Source of the DNA: Salinivibrio sp. ES.052
GTDB taxonomy: Bacteria; Pseudomonadota; Gammaproteobacteria; Enterobacterales; Vibrionaceae
Reading direction: 5' to 3'
Length of the DNA: 64,000 nt
Assembly (NCBI RefSeq): GCF_900141775.1
Contig: NZ_FSRI01000001.1
Coordinates: 310,001 to 374,000, forward strand
Of the stretch, positions 22,980-33,896 are shown piece by piece; the first letter of the stretch is position 1, and each line of letters begins with the position of its first letter. The notes under the pieces are model-generated. The model was not told the origin of the DNA. It worked only from the letters and a program-made list of their open reading frames with translations, and searched no databases. Position numbers and translations under genes: made by a program.

Positions 22980-25352
22980 ATGAACTTGGAGCGTTCCGAG
23001 CGCATTGACATTCCGGTGCTGCCACTTCGGGATGTGGTGGTTTATCCTCACATGGTAATCCCGCTCTTTGTGGGAAGGGAAAAGTCGATACGCTGCCTTG
23101 AAGCGGCGATGGACAATGACAAACAGATTCTATTGGTTGCGCAAAAAGATGCAGCAACTGATGACCCCAGTATCTCAGATTTATATACCGTAGGTACGGT
23201 AGCAACCATCCTTCAGCTTCTTAAACTTCCAGATGGCACAGTAAAAGTCCTGGTTGAAGGGATGCAACGTGCAAGCATCGATCAGTTTAGTGAAGATGAT
23301 TTCTTCACTGCTCAGGCTGATTACCTGAACACGCCGAGTTTGGATGAACGAGAGCAAGAAGTTCTCGTTCGAACGGCGATCAGTCAGTTTGAAGGCTTCA
23401 TTAAGCTCAACAAAAAGATCCCACCTGAAGTGTTAACATCGCTGAATGGGATTGAAGAAGCCGCTCGGTTGGCTGATACCATCGCTGCGCACATGCCGCT
23501 GAAGCTTGAAGATAAGCAACAAGTCCTAGAAATTGTAGATATTTCTGAGCGTCTTGAATATCTGATGACCATGATGGAATCAGAAATTGACTTACTTCAG
23601 GTTGAGAAGCGGATCCGTGGCCGTGTCAAAAAACAGATGGAAAAGAGTCAGCGCGAGTATTATCTCAACGAGCAAATGAAAGCCATTCAGAAAGAACTGG
23701 GTGAGCTGGATGATGCGCCGGATGAGTTTGAAACGCTGAAGCAGAAAATCGAAGAATCAAAAATGCCGCAGGAGGCGCGGGAAAAAACCGAGCAAGAGCT
23801 GCAAAAGCTAAAAATGATGTCTCCGATGTCGGCAGAAGCCACGGTAGTACGCAGCTATATTGACTGGATGATCAGTGTGCCATGGGCAAAACGCTCAAAA
23901 GTGAAGAAGGACTTAGCCCGTGCAGAAGACGTGCTGAATGCGGATCACTATGGCCTAGAGCGAGTCAAAGACCGGATTTTAGAATATCTTGCGGTTCAAA
24001 ACCGGATGAAGAAACTTAAAGGTCCTATCCTTTGCTTGGTCGGTCCACCAGGAGTGGGTAAAACCTCTTTAGGTCAATCTATCGCGCGTGCCACGGGACG
24101 GAAGTATACGCGCATGGCATTGGGCGGGGTACGTGATGAAGCGGAAATTCGCGGTCACCGCCGTACTTATATTGGCTCGCTTCCAGGTAAACTGATCCAG
24201 AAAATGTCCAAAGTCGGTGTGCGTAACCCGCTGTTCTTACTGGATGAGATTGATAAAGTCTCCTCTGACATGCGTGGCGATCCGTCATCAGCTTTGTTGG
24301 AGGTCCTCGACCCAGAGCAAAACAACGCTTTTAACGATCATTACTTAGAAGTGGATTACGATCTCTCTGATGTTATGTTTGTGGCGACGTCAAACTCCAT
24401 GAATATTCCCGGCCCCTTGCTGGATCGCATGGAAGTGATTCGTTTATCAGGTTATACCGAAGACGAGAAGCTGAATATTGCTAAGCGTCATTTGATTGAT
24501 AAACAGGTTGCACGTAATGGTCTTAAGCCGCATGAAATCACTATCGAAGATTCAGCGATTATTGGCATTATCCGTTATTACACGCGTGAAGCCGGTGTTC
24601 GTAATTTAGAGCGTGAAATTTCGAAGCTATGTCGTAAAACGGTTAAAGAAATCTTGCTCGATAAAGATCTTACCCAGGTCACGGTGACTAACGACAACCT
24701 CCAAGATTATTTGGGAGTTCGGCGTTTCGACTACGGCAAAGCGGATGAGCAAAACCGTGTCGGTCAGGTAACGGGCCTTGCTTGGACCGAAGTCGGTGGT
24801 GATTTGCTGACTATCGAGACAGAGTCTATGCCAGGTAAAGGTAAGCTGACACATACCGGTTCGTTAGGCGACGTGATGCAAGAATCAGTGCAAGCGGCGA
24901 TGACCGTGGTGCGTAGCCGTGCTGAGAAGCTGGGTATCAATAGCGACTTTTACGAGAAGCGTGATATTCATGTCCACGTCCCAGAAGGCGCAACGCCCAA
25001 AGATGGCCCAAGTGCGGGCATCGCGATGTGTACTGCCTTGGTGTCAAGCTTAACCGGTAACGCAGTGCGTTCCGATGTCGCGATGACGGGAGAAATCACC
25101 TTACGTGGTGAAGTGCTTCCAATTGGCGGCTTGAAAGAAAAATTATTGGCAGCGCGTCGCGGTGGGATTAAAACCGTCGTGATTCCAAAAGAAAACGAGC
25201 GTGATCTAGAGGATATTCCTGACAATGTGAAAGAGGCGTTATCGATTCACCCAGTACGGTGGATTGACGATGTGTTGACCATTGCGTTGGAGAATAACCC
25301 ACTCGGTATTGAGTTAGTGAACGCTGAAAAGAGTGACATGCAGCAAAATTAA
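22980..25352 (+). CDS. lon: ATP-dependent protease Lon
   Basis: Lon degrades misfolded and many regulatory proteins. The start [20 protein letters not shown] aligns with E. coli Lon and gives 790 residues; an in-frame TTG seven codons upstream is less likely. The protein has the N-terminal LON domain (1-205), a coiled coil, an AAA+ domain with Walker [10 protein letters not shown] near 354, and a C-terminal protease domain with Ser near 677 (KDGPSAG) and Lys near 720 ([10 protein letters not shown]). It is driven by a heat-shock promoter and followed by a terminator. Confidence 0.97.
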   Translation: MNLERSERIDIPVLPLRDVVVYPHMVIPLFVGREKSIRCLEAAMDNDKQILLVAQKDAATDDPSISDLYTVGTVATILQLLKLPDGTVKVLVEGMQRASIDQFSEDDFFTAQADYLNTPSLDEREQEVLVRTAISQFEGFIKLNKKIPPEVLTSLNGIEEAARLADTIAAHMPLKLEDKQQVLEIVDISERLEYLMTMMESEIDLLQVEKRIRGRVKKQMEKSQREYYLNEQMKAIQKELGELDDAPDEFETLKQKIEESKMPQEAREKTEQELQKLKMMSPMSAEATVVRSYIDWMISVPWAKRSKVKKDLARAEDVLNADHYGLERVKDRILEYLAVQNRMKKLKGPILCLVGPPGVGKTSLGQSIARATGRKYTRMALGGVRDEAEIRGHRRTYIGSLPGKLIQKMSKVGVRNPLFLLDEIDKVSSDMRGDPSSALLEVLDPEQNNAFNDHYLEVDYDLSDVMFVATSNSMNIPGPLLDRMEVIRLSGYTEDEKLNIAKRHLIDKQVARNGLKPHEITIEDSAIIGIIRYYTREAGVRNLEREISKLCRKTVKEILLDKDLTQVTVTNDNLQDYLGVRRFDYGKADEQNRVGQVTGLAWTEVGGDLLTIETESMPGKGKLTHTGSLGDVMQESVQAAMTVVRSRAEKLGINSDFYEKRDIHVHVPEGATPKDGPSAGIAMCTALVSSLTGNAVRSDVAMTGEITLRGEVLPIGGLKEKLLAARRGGIKTVVIPKENERDLEDIPDNVKEALSIHPVRWIDDVLTIALENNPLGIELVNAEKSDMQQN

Positions 25353-25359
25353 GCAACCT

Positions 25360-25401
25360 AAAACGCTGACGGACCGTAAAAGGCTTGTCAGCGTTTTTTT
25401 T
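25360..25401 (+). terminator. Terminator after lon
   Basis: AAAACGCTGAC pairs with GTCAGCGTTTT over a 16-base loop and is followed by further T residues. Confidence 0.9.
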
Positions 25402-25541
25402 GCTCGCTAACGTTACTTTGAGTTATTGCCTGCATGGGGCGGGCAAGCGCGCTTTCAACGTCTTTCGTCGACAAAGCGTCTGTTATTGAAAACCGCAATC
25501 CTAATAGAATTTGCGGAGATGTAATCTAAGGGGATGAAAAA

Positions 25542-25817
25542 GTGAATAAGTCGGAACTGATTGATCATATTGCAGAAGGTGCGGATATCTCTAAGGCCTC
25601 GGCGGGCCGCGCACTGGATGCTTTCGTAGACTCTGTCTCTGAAACACTGAAATCAGGCGATCAAGTCGCGTTAGTGGGTTTTGGTACCTTCTCAGTGCGT
25701 GAGCGTTCGGCACGTAAGGGCCGCAACCCGCAAACGGGCGCTGAAATCGATATTGCAGCAGCAAAAGTACCTGGCTTTAAGGCCGGTAAAGCGTTAAAAG
25801 ACGCAGTGAACGATTAA
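25542..25817 (+). CDS. hupB: Nucleoid protein HU-beta
   Basis: HU-beta bends and compacts DNA as a dimer. The 91-residue protein has the family signature [20 protein letters not shown] with the DNA-clasping arm. The start is GTG, eight bases after AAGGGG; a nearer ATG at 25534 leads to an immediate stop (ATG AAA AAG TGA) and would overlap the true start, so initiation here may be tuned. It follows lon, the conserved order. Confidence 0.97.
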   Translation: MNKSELIDHIAEGADISKASAGRALDAFVDSVSETLKSGDQVALVGFGTFSVRERSARKGRNPQTGAEIDIAAAKVPGFKAGKALKDAVND

Positions 25818-25913
25818 TTATCACGTGACTCCGTACCGAATTATTCGCGTTTGACAGGGTGTTGGAGCTGCAAAGCCACTAACAACCGCGTATAATTCGA
25901 CGCAGAAGAGCGT

Positions 25914-25941
25914 AAAGGCGCATCAAACGATGCGCCTTTTT
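25914..25941 (+). terminator. Terminator after hupB
   Basis: AAAGGCGCATC pairs with GATGCGCCTTT around AAAC, followed by T residues. It ends shortly before the ppiD ribosome site. Confidence 0.88.
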
Positions 25942-25986
25942 AGTTGAAAAATAACCAACCCAAATCAGTTGGAGTACCGGCCAGTT

Positions 25987-27867
25987 ATGATGGAACGTAT
26001 ACGCGAAGGCACCAATAGTCTTGTGGTGAAGATCATTTTAAGCCTTATTATCTTTTCCTTTGCTTTTGCCGGTGTCGGCAGTTACCTGGCAGGGGGCTCC
26101 AACCCGCCTGCTGCAACCGTAGGTGATAAAGAAATCAGCCGTGCTGAACTGGATCGCGCCTATCAAAATGAGCGTGCGCGTATGCAACAACAAGCAGGAG
26201 AGCAATTCAATCAGCTGCTTGGTAATCCAGAGTACGTGAAGCGTTTTCGTCAAAATATTCTGGATCGCATGGTCAATGATTTGCTTTTGGAGCAAGAAGC
26301 AAGCAAGTTGGGCTTACGTGTCAGTGATGAGCAAGTGAAAGCCGCGATTCGAGCGATGCCTCAATTCCGTCAGTCTGGTCAGTTTAATAACGAGCGTTAT
26401 CAAGCGGCATTACGTCAAACTGGCATGAGTGCAGATGAGTTTGCTAACTACATGCGTACAGACTTGATGCGCCAACAGTTGGTTAATGGCCTGCAAAGTA
26501 CAGCCTTCGTATTACCTAGTGAGTTAGAAAGCCTGTATCGTCTCGAAGCGCAGAGTCGTGAAGTGCGTACCATCACTTTATCGGTTGATACTTTCGCGGA
26601 GAAGGTGACATTGAGTGATGAAGAGCTCGAGAGCTATTATCAAACCAATCGCGATGACTATGTTCAGCCGCGTATGGTGAAAGTCGCCTATGTAGCATTG
26701 ACCGGTGACAGTTTGGCAAGTGATATTCAGATCTCGGATGATGAGATCAGTGCCTATTATCAAGAGAATCAGTCACAGTATGGCTCGCAAGAACGACGAA
26801 AAGTCAGCCACATCTTGATTGAAGGCACTGGCGATGAAGCGAAAGCGCGTGCACAGGACGCGTTAGAACGTCTTAATCAAGGTGAAGCATTTACAACACT
26901 GGCAAAAGAAGTGTCTGATGACACCTTTAGTGCAGAACAAGGCGGTTCACTAGATTGGATCGAACCTGACGTGATGGATCCTGCGTTTGAAAAAGCCGCT
27001 TATGGGCTTAACAGTAAAGGGGACATTAGCGGTCTAGTTCAATCTGACTTCGGCTTTCATATTATTCGCTTAGATGATATTGACCCGGCTGACGTGACAC
27101 CTTTAGCTGAGGTTAAAGAGGATATTCGTCAAGCGCTGCAGCAAGCGCATGCTGCGGATCGTTTCTATGCCCAAACGACAAAACTTGCTGAAGTGGCGTT
27201 TGAAGAAGCAAATGGTTTAGAGCCAGCGGCCGATGCCATCAATGCGACTGTGCAGTTCACCGATTACTTTGCGCCAGAAAAAGCGAAGGGACTGATGGCA
27301 CGCCCTCAAATCCAGCAAGCGTTGGATAGTTATGACGTGCGTGAAAACGGCCTCAACTCTGAGCTTATTGAGCTGTCAGGTGAGCACGCTATTGTCGTTC
27401 GACTTGACGATGTGAAACCCGAAAAGCAGTTAAGCTTTGCGGAGGTTAAAAGTCAGGTCCGTGATACGCTCGCCGCGGAAAAAGGACGAGAGCAGGCGCA
27501 AGAAAAAGCCAATGCATTGGTTGCACAGCTAGAAGAAACTGGCGAGTTGGGAGATGGCGGTTACGCATTCAGTAAGGCACAAATACTCAACCGCGTGTCT
27601 CAGCAACAAGCGATTGCAGAGCGTGCTTTCTCACTACCTCAGCCAGAACAAGTAAGTGCTAGCTATGGTGTGACTCAGGATGAACAAGGCAATATCGTTG
27701 TGGTTGCACTGGACGATGTTATCGATCCTGAAATCCCTGATATTAGCCCACAAAGCCAGATGGCATCTCGTGTCGCTCGCGCGATGAGCAATATGTCTTT
27801 GTCGGCAACATTGCAAGCATTGCGTGATGAGGTAGATGTTACCTATGCAGAATCAGGTTCACAGTAA
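25987..27867 (+). CDS. ppiD: Periplasmic folding chaperone PpiD
   Basis: PpiD is an inner-membrane-anchored chaperone near the Sec translocon. The start at MMERIREG matches the family N-terminus; a TTG six codons upstream is unlikely. A single membrane anchor (12-34) is followed by a SurA-like N-terminal region, a parvulin domain (about 272-363, RKVSHILIEG to FGFHIIRLDDI) and a C-terminal chaperone part. The 626-residue length is normal. It follows hupB as in E. coli. Confidence 0.95.
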   Translation: MMERIREGTNSLVVKIILSLIIFSFAFAGVGSYLAGGSNPPAATVGDKEISRAELDRAYQNERARMQQQAGEQFNQLLGNPEYVKRFRQNILDRMVNDLLLEQEASKLGLRVSDEQVKAAIRAMPQFRQSGQFNNERYQAALRQTGMSADEFANYMRTDLMRQQLVNGLQSTAFVLPSELESLYRLEAQSREVRTITLSVDTFAEKVTLSDEELESYYQTNRDDYVQPRMVKVAYVALTGDSLASDIQISDDEISAYYQENQSQYGSQERRKVSHILIEGTGDEAKARAQDALERLNQGEAFTTLAKEVSDDTFSAEQGGSLDWIEPDVMDPAFEKAAYGLNSKGDISGLVQSDFGFHIIRLDDIDPADVTPLAEVKEDIRQALQQAHAADRFYAQTTKLAEVAFEEANGLEPAADAINATVQFTDYFAPEKAKGLMARPQIQQALDSYDVRENGLNSELIELSGEHAIVVRLDDVKPEKQLSFAEVKSQVRDTLAAEKGREQAQEKANALVAQLEETGELGDGGYAFSKAQILNRVSQQQAIAERAFSLPQPEQVSASYGVTQDEQGNIVVVALDDVIDPEIPDISPQSQMASRVARAMSNMSLSATLQALRDEVDVTYAESGSQ

Positions 27868-27927
27868 TAAATTATCCTGTCATCTAGCAGAGTGAGACTT
27901 CTCTCGCATTAGATGATGTGAACAAAC

Positions 27928-27968
27928 AAAAACGGCGTTAGGGTTTTGTCCTGCGTCGTTTTTCTTTT
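27928..27968 (+). terminator. Terminator after ppiD
   Basis: AAACGGCG pairs with CGTCGTTT (one G-T pair) with an inner AGG/CCT stem, followed by a T-rich tract. Confidence 0.75.
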
Positions 27969-28038
27969 ATCGGTACCATGCAATCGCTTAAGCGTGACAG
28001 TAGGGTGGGGATGAACTTAATCAATAAGGAACTAGCCC

Positions 28039-28341
28039 ATGAAGCACGTATTGTCCAGTATCATGTTTGTCTTGGCATTGATAACTTCCCCTGTTGTCTT
28101 GAGTGCTAGCCAAGATGAAGCGCAAGTATCAGAACAAGTGGAAAGTCATTCAGTGAATATCAACACGGCGAGCGAGCAGCAGTTATCAGAACTACTCAAC
28201 GGTATTGGCCCTGCGAAAGCCAAAGCCATTATCGAGTATCGTCAAGCTCATGGTGAGTTTACCTCGCCAGATAATTTGACGGACGTGAAGGGGATCGGTC
28301 CATCGACACTGGAGAAAAACCGCGACCGAATTAAAGTGTAA
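28039..28341 (+). CDS. comEA: ComEA-family helix-hairpin-helix DNA-binding protein
   Basis: The 100-residue protein has a signal peptide (about 1-23) and a tandem helix-hairpin-helix domain (40-100) containing NINTASEQQLSELL and GIGPAKAKAII, then a second GIGPSTLEK hairpin. ComEA binds incoming DNA in the periplasm during natural transformation and ratchets it inward; vibrios need it for competence. The ppiD-comEA order is typical of vibrios. Presence alone does not prove that the strain is competent. Confidence 0.88.
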   Translation: MKHVLSSIMFVLALITSPVVLSASQDEAQVSEQVESHSVNINTASEQQLSELLNGIGPAKAKAIIEYRQAHGEFTSPDNLTDVKGIGPSTLEKNRDRIKV

Positions 28342-28350
28342 TGATGAAGC

Positions 28351-28380
28351 TAGCGCAAAGGGGCTTAGCTCTTTGCGCTA
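28351..28380 (+). terminator. Hairpin after comEA
   Basis: TAGCGCAAAG pairs perfectly with CTTTGCGCTA over a ten-base loop, 9 bp after the comEA stop. No T-tract follows, so it may act as a weak or Rho-linked end. Confidence 0.5.
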
Positions 28381-28448
28381 ATAATACTTGTGTCTGTCCG
28401 TCTGAATGCACACAATGTAAGCGATGTGTAGTACGGTAGCAGGATGCA

Positions 28449-29051
28449 ATGACTCAAAAACAAAGCCACTTTTTTGCCCACCTTGCGCGAATGAAGCTGA
28501 TTTACCGTTGGCCGCTTATGCGCAATGTTTCCGCCGAAAATATTTCCGAACATAGCTTACAGGTTGCCTTTGTGGCGCATGCGTTAGCATTAATCAATAA
28601 CAAACGTTTTGATGGACATTACCAGCCGGAGCGCATTGCGGTATTAGCCATGTTTCATGACTGCAGTGAGGTGATCACTGGTGATTTACCTACTCCAGTG
28701 AAGTACTTTAATCCGTCGATTGCTGCCGAATATAAAAAAATTGAAAAAATGGCGGAGAAAAAGCTCATAGCGATGCTGCCTCCGGAGCTACAAGACGAGT
28801 ACAGCGGTTTGATTGATTCTGACCATATCGACTCTGATGATTATTTGTTGGTTAAACAAGCGGATATCTTGTGTGCGTACTTAAAATGTTTGGAAGAAAT
28901 TGCAGCAGGTAACCATGAATTTGAACAAGCGAAGAAGCGACTCGAAACATCACTAGAAAAACGGAGCTCACCGGCGACGGATTATTTTATGGCCACGTTT
29001 GTTGATAGTTTTACTTTATCGCTTGATGAGATCAGTGATGATGGATTTTAA
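28449..29051 (+). CDS. yfbR: 5'-deoxynucleotidase, HD domain
   Basis: YfbR removes phosphate from deoxynucleoside 5'-monophosphates and so affects the dNTP pool. The 200-residue protein has the metal-binding HD signature: His35 ([13 protein letters not shown]), His70-Asp71 ([12 protein letters not shown]) and a later Asp near 139 (VKQADIL). These match E. coli YfbR positions within two residues. Its end overlaps the start of the dGTPase-like gene by about 14 bp, suggesting translational coupling. Confidence 0.93.
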   Translation: MTQKQSHFFAHLARMKLIYRWPLMRNVSAENISEHSLQVAFVAHALALINNKRFDGHYQPERIAVLAMFHDCSEVITGDLPTPVKYFNPSIAAEYKKIEKMAEKKLIAMLPPELQDEYSGLIDSDHIDSDDYLLVKQADILCAYLKCLEEIAAGNHEFEQAKKRLETSLEKRSSPATDYFMATFVDSFTLSLDEISDDGF

Positions 29052-30396
29052 ACTCCCCGAGACCTGGCAGACACGCCAGATGACCAATGAGAACAAAAAA
29101 CGTCGACACGATAAACGTACCGCTTATCAGCGCGATCGTGCTCGTATTTTGCACTCGGCAGCTTTTCGACGCTTACAAGCGAAAACACAGGTGTTAGGGG
29201 CCGAGCACAGTGACTTTTATCGGACACGTTTAACGCACTCGCTGGAAGTGTCACAAATCGGTACTGGGATTGTTGCTCAGCTTAAAGAAAAACAGCCTGA
29301 ATTTCGCCCGTTACTACCTTCAACGGGATTGATGGAGAGCTTGTGCCTCGCTCACGATATCGGTCACCCACCTTACGGTCATGGTGGCGAAATCGCATTA
29401 AATTATATGATGCGAAATGATGGTGGGTTTGAAGGCAATGCCCAGACATTTCGGATTGTGACGTTACTTGAACCTTATACGCAACATCATGGCATGAATC
29501 TGGCGCGCCGTACCTTGCTGGGCGTGATGAAATATCCTGCCTTTATTAGCGCCACGCACAATGGTTCACAGCCAGAGCCAGTCAGAGACTTTCGTCACCT
29601 CAAAGCGCGTGATTGGCAGCCTGCGAAAGGTATTTACGATCATGATAGTGTGCGCCGAGACTGGGTGCTTGAACCGTTCAGTGAGGTGGATCGGGCGTTA
29701 TTTTTGACGTTCAGGGAGAACACGCCCGCTGACCAGCACCGTAAAACACGTTATAAGTCGTTAGATTGCTCGATTATGGAGCTGGCGGATGATATCGCCT
29801 ATGGTGTTCATGATCTGGAAGATGCGATTGTCATGGGCTTGGTGACGCGTGAGCAATGGCAAGAGGCTGTGGCAAGCTATATCGCTGAATGTGGTGATCC
29901 TTGGTTAGAGGCCAATATTGGTGAGCTGAGTGAGCAAATGTTCGGTCCACCGTATGAGCGCAAAGATGCGATTGGCGCCTTGGTCAACACCTTGTTAACG
30001 TCTGTTGAGGTCTCACCGACGGTGCAAGATGGCACCCACAGTTTTACCTCCCCTTTGTTAGCGTGGAACGCGTATTTAACCGAGGTGATGGCCGGCGTAC
30101 TTGAGGTGCTGAAGCGATTTGTCAGCCAGTTTGTGGTGCAGCAGCCAGAGCTTCAGGTGGTTGAGTATAAGGGTCAGCAATTAGTGATGGAGCTGTTTGA
30201 CGCTTTTGCCTCTGATCCTGAACGTTTGTTGCCTAAAGACTATCAACAAGATTGGTTAATGGCGCGAGCTGCGGGCGAATCGGGCATGCGCGTGATTGCC
30301 GATTACCTTTCGTCGATGACAGACAGTTTTGCGCAAAAGTTATATAGCACGATGTTCACCGCCGCGAGCAACGGGCCTGTGTATGCTATTCGCTAG
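29038..30396 (+). CDS. dGTPase-like deoxynucleoside triphosphate hydrolase
   Basis: Members of this family cut dNTPs to deoxynucleoside plus triphosphate. The chosen start ([10 protein letters not shown]) gives 452 residues; the next codon is also ATG and equally possible. The HD site has His67 ([10 protein letters not shown]) and His106-Asp107 ([16 protein letters not shown]), with later family blocks [20 protein letters not shown] split around residue 240. It overlaps yfbR and converges on tapT, sharing 11 bp at the 3' ends. Substrate preference cannot be read from sequence, so I give no gene symbol. Confidence 0.9.
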   Translation: MMDFKLPETWQTRQMTNENKKRRHDKRTAYQRDRARILHSAAFRRLQAKTQVLGAEHSDFYRTRLTHSLEVSQIGTGIVAQLKEKQPEFRPLLPSTGLMESLCLAHDIGHPPYGHGGEIALNYMMRNDGGFEGNAQTFRIVTLLEPYTQHHGMNLARRTLLGVMKYPAFISATHNGSQPEPVRDFRHLKARDWQPAKGIYDHDSVRRDWVLEPFSEVDRALFLTFRENTPADQHRKTRYKSLDCSIMELADDIAYGVHDLEDAIVMGLVTREQWQEAVASYIAECGDPWLEANIGELSEQMFGPPYERKDAIGALVNTLLTSVEVSPTVQDGTHSFTSPLLAWNAYLTEVMAGVLEVLKRFVSQFVVQQPELQVVEYKGQQLVMELFDAFASDPERLLPKDYQQDWLMARAAGESGMRVIADYLSSMTDSFAQKLYSTMFTAASNGPVYAIR

Positions 30397-31009
30397 GACG
30401 GTTTGTACTGTGTGATGAGGGCATAAAGGCAAGCTGGCGGGCTATCATCGTCTCAAAGCTTGCCAATAAGGGCTGATAATGTTCACTGTTACCGCTGAGC
30501 TCGCTGAGTGCAGTAAACCCGGCTTCTAGAGTGGAAAGGGCCCCTAGTTTTGCACTTTTGCGGATGGTGTATTGGCTAGGCGACATGGGAGTGATATTTA
30601 CTGTTGGTAAATCATGGAGATTCTTTGACAGCTGATACATCTTGTACGCTTTTTTCCATGTTCCATCGAGTAAGATGATCCCCCACGGCCTCTCTCGATT
30701 ATTGTCCTCGACAGGTTGCTCGGTAAGCGATGACAGTGAGATGGCATGTTCGCCCGGGTATAACACTGCATAGCGGCGCTGGGTCTGTGCGAGTGTTTCA
30801 TTAAGCGCACCGTGTTCACTAAAATTTTCTCCTATCCAACGCTCACAATTGTCTAGCGCTAAACTGAGCAAGCAAGCGCTATTCTTGGGATGTGAGACCT
30901 CATCGGGATGCTGCAAGATAATCACTGGGATCGAGTTCGTGATCGGTGTGATAGCATCGCATACGCAAATGGCTTTCGCTTTGTGGCAAGAAGAGCAGTA
31001 TCGAGACAT
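30386..31009 (-). CDS. tapT: tRNA-uridine aminocarboxypropyltransferase (DTW domain)
   Basis: TapT (E. coli YfiP) adds the 3-amino-3-carboxypropyl group of acp3U at position 47 of some tRNAs, using S-adenosylmethionine. The 207-residue protein has an N-terminal cysteine cluster (residues 5, 8, 15, 17), the LLDGTWKKA block that names the family near 113-118, and the C-terminal LSTLEA block. Its 3' end overlaps the end of the dGTPase-like gene on the other strand. Confidence 0.85.
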   Translation of the reverse strand: MSRYCSSCHKAKAICVCDAITPITNSIPVIILQHPDEVSHPKNSACLLSLALDNCERWIGENFSEHGALNETLAQTQRRYAVLYPGEHAISLSSLTEQPVEDNNRERPWGIILLDGTWKKAYKMYQLSKNLHDLPTVNITPMSPSQYTIRKSAKLGALSTLEAGFTALSELSGNSEHYQPLLASFETMIARQLAFMPSSHSTNRPSE

Positions 31010-31085
31010 GATGGTCGCTGTTTGATAACGGAATCAAGCAGCGTTTTACCGCTGCTTGATAGGAAACGCAAGTGTCCTTTAGGGG

Positions 31086-32306
31086 CTAGGCGCCTTGGCT
31101 ATACCCAGAGAGGAAGCGTTCAAAGCGGCTGATCGCCATTTCCAAATCATCGACACGCGGGAGCGTCACTAATCGGAAATGATCTGGTTGCTGCCAGTTA
31201 AAACCGGTGCCATGTACCATGAGCACTTTTTCCTGGAGCAAAAAATCGAGCATTAGTTTTTCATCGTCATGAATGTTGTACCGTTTGGTGTCGATTTTCG
31301 GGAATAAATACAGTGCTCCTTTGGGCTTTTTACAGCTCACTCCAGGGATCTGGTTGATCAGCTCATAGGCTTTATCACGCTGCTCAAGTAATCGGCCGCC
31401 CGGAAGGATCAGCTCGTTAATACTTTGATAGCCACCGAGTGCCGTTTGAATCGCATGCTGCATCGGCACGTTGGCACACAGGCGCATGGAAGCGAGCATT
31501 TCTAGTCCTTCGATATAACCACGGGCATGCTGCTTGGGCCCAGTCACTAGCATCCAACCGGCACGAAAGCCGCAAACGCGATACGCTTTGGACAAACCGT
31601 TAAAGGTCAAACAAAGCACATCTGGGGCGAGGGTGGCAATTGAATAGTGTTGAGCCCCGTCATAGAGAATTTTATCGTAAATCTCGTCCGCAAAAATAAT
31701 CAGCTTATGTTGGCGGGCCAGCTCGACAACGTGCAACAAAAAGTCACGGCTATAGACGGCCCCGGTCGGATTATTCGGGTTGATCAGCACTAACCCACGA
31801 GTGTTGGGCGTGATCTTGCGCTTGATATCCTCTAAGTCTGGGTACCAATCGGACTCTTCATCACACAGATAGTGAACTGGCTTTCCGCCTGATAGCGAGG
31901 CGGCGGCGGTCCAAAGTGGGTAGTCGGGCGAGGGGACAAGCAGTTCATCGCCATTGTTGAGTAAAGCTTGCATGGCCATGACGATCAGTTCTGAGGCACC
32001 GTTGCCCAAATAGACGTCTTCAACGTCAAGATCCATCAATCCGCGCTTCTGATAATGTTGCACCACCGCTTTGCGCGCCGAGTAAAGGCCTTTTGAGTCA
32101 CAGTAACCCTGCGAGGTGGGTAAATTCCGGATCACATCGACGAGGATTTCGTCCGGGGCGTCAAAGCCAAACGGCGCGGGGTTACCGATATTCAGTTTTA
32201 AAATACGGTGGCCTTCTTCTTCCAGCCGTTTTGCTTCTTTCATCACTGGGCCGCGAATGTCATAACAGACATTATCCAGCTTGGCGGACATACCGATTGG
32301 TTGCAT
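31086..32306 (-). CDS. alaA: Alanine-synthesising transaminase AlaA
   Basis: AlaA transfers an amino group from glutamate to pyruvate. It is a class I PLP aminotransferase; the PLP lysine lies in FNGLSKAYRVCGFRAGW near residue 240, and the NPNNPTGAVYS block is present. An AGGA six bases before MQPIGMSAKL supports this start, giving 406 residues, as in E. coli (405). It is divergent from menF across a 291-bp gap in which I saw no other feature. Confidence 0.93.
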   Translation of the reverse strand: MQPIGMSAKLDNVCYDIRGPVMKEAKRLEEEGHRILKLNIGNPAPFGFDAPDEILVDVIRNLPTSQGYCDSKGLYSARKAVVQHYQKRGLMDLDVEDVYLGNGASELIVMAMQALLNNGDELLVPSPDYPLWTAAASLSGGKPVHYLCDEESDWYPDLEDIKRKITPNTRGLVLINPNNPTGAVYSRDFLLHVVELARQHKLIIFADEIYDKILYDGAQHYSIATLAPDVLCLTFNGLSKAYRVCGFRAGWMLVTGPKQHARGYIEGLEMLASMRLCANVPMQHAIQTALGGYQSINELILPGGRLLEQRDKAYELINQIPGVSCKKPKGALYLFPKIDTKRYNIHDDEKLMLDFLLQEKVLMVHGTGFNWQQPDHFRLVTLPRVDDLEMAISRFERFLSGYSQGA

Positions 32307-32597
32307 TACCCTTCCTGTCAATCAAAGGTGAAAATTGTTATTAGGCTTTTTAAGTAACTTACACTATTTCTCACCCTCTTCGAAAGATGGTCAATCGATT
32401 TGGGAAGGATTCAGTGAATAAGGTTTTGTTTCGCTTGGGTCGACAAAAAATCAGCCGATTTTAACCGAAGACTGATCTAGCGCATATTTGTCTTACCCTG
32501 TGACAGGTAGACTGACAAGCAAGATTAACGTGCTACATAAATAGAAGCATGTACCGACTTGCGAATAGGACTGCCGCCTCGGCGGTTGGAGGATGTC

Positions 32598-33896
32598 GTG
32601 ACTACCTTGATTCAAGCGGCTAATTACTTACAAAGCCAGCTGGCGATCAGCCAAGCACCAACACAGCTGCAAACCGATTTTACCTGGCCAGGGGATTTAT
32701 CACCGATTGCGTGGTTAGAGGCACAACCCGTCTACCCGAAGAGTTATTGGCAATCGCGTGATGGCCGGGAAGAGGTATTGATTCTGGGAGCCTGCCGTCA
32801 GTTTGCTCAATTGCAGCAGGCGCAAGCCAGCTTATTACCTGATCAAAGAATCTGGGGATGTGTTGCGTTTGATGATGCACCAGGCACCGGTGACTTTTTT
32901 CTTCCTGTGGTGGAGCTTATTCGCCGCGATAAGCAATGGCAGCTTTGTGTCAATCTCACTGCTGAAACTGACAGCCAAACGACCCTCAATCACATTGTCT
33001 GGCAAGGTCGGCCCCTTGCGCCAATGGTCGGGCGAGTGACTCAAGAAACACATACCCCAAGCCATCGTCAATGGTGTCACTCGGTGACGCGTGCATTGTC
33101 ACACATGGCGGATTCTGAGCTACAAAAAGTGGTACTTGCGCGGCAAACACGCTTAACTTTGGAGGGTTCAGTGAGTGGTGGGCAGCTTCTTAGTCACAGT
33201 CAGCAACATAATGGCGAGAGTTTCCATTTCCTTTTTGCAACCGGGCCTGATGATGCCTTTGTTGGATCGACCCCTGAACGGTTATATCGGCGTCGTGATT
33301 GTCGCGTGACCACAGAAGCGGTAGCTGGCACCGTGCGTCGTGGTGCGAGCTTTAGCGAAGATCATCATCTTGGAGAATGGTTGTTAAACGACAATAAAAA
33401 CGTTCATGAGAATCAGTTGGTCGTTGATGATATTTTTGCTGGCCTACGTCGTCATTCATTAACGATTACCGTTGACCCTGAATCGCATTTGATTGTGCTT
33501 CGTCATCTTCAGCATTTGCGTCGTCGTATTAGTGCCATTGTCGGACCAGGAGTGGATGACAGTGTGATCTTGGGCGCGCTTCAGCCGACTGCTGCGGTGG
33601 CGGGTCTCCCTCGTAATACGGCTCGCGCGTTTCTCGCTGAACAAGGGATCACTCGGGGTCGTTATAGTGGGGCCGTGGGGTATATTTCGCAACGTGAAAG
33701 CCAATTTTGTGTCGCGATCCGAAGCGCGCAAATTACCCACAATACGGTGGATTTATTTGCGGGCGCCGGAATCGTTCCGGGATCTGATCCTGAGGCTGAG
33801 TGGCAAGAGTTAGATAACAAACTGACGACCATGCGTCAGTGTTTACCTTGTACGCAGGTGGACGAGCACGACGATGTGATTGCTGGAGTCTGCTAA
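32598..33896 (+). CDS. menF: Isochorismate synthase, menaquinone pathway
   Basis: MenF converts chorismate to isochorismate, the entry to menaquinone. The GTG start after GGAGGA gives 432 residues, the E. coli length; an earlier in-frame ATG adds 13 residues of poor quality. The chorismate-binding core shows STPERLYRR, EAVAGTVRRG and the C-terminal FAGAGIVPGSDPEAEW. Its stop TAA overlaps the menD start. It heads a complete menFDHBCE operon. Confidence 0.94.
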   Translation: MTTLIQAANYLQSQLAISQAPTQLQTDFTWPGDLSPIAWLEAQPVYPKSYWQSRDGREEVLILGACRQFAQLQQAQASLLPDQRIWGCVAFDDAPGTGDFFLPVVELIRRDKQWQLCVNLTAETDSQTTLNHIVWQGRPLAPMVGRVTQETHTPSHRQWCHSVTRALSHMADSELQKVVLARQTRLTLEGSVSGGQLLSHSQQHNGESFHFLFATGPDDAFVGSTPERLYRRRDCRVTTEAVAGTVRRGASFSEDHHLGEWLLNDNKNVHENQLVVDDIFAGLRRHSLTITVDPESHLIVLRHLQHLRRRISAIVGPGVDDSVILGALQPTAAVAGLPRNTARAFLAEQGITRGRYSGAVGYISQRESQFCVAIRSAQITHNTVDLFAGAGIVPGSDPEAEWQELDNKLTTMRQCLPCTQVDEHDDVIAGVC

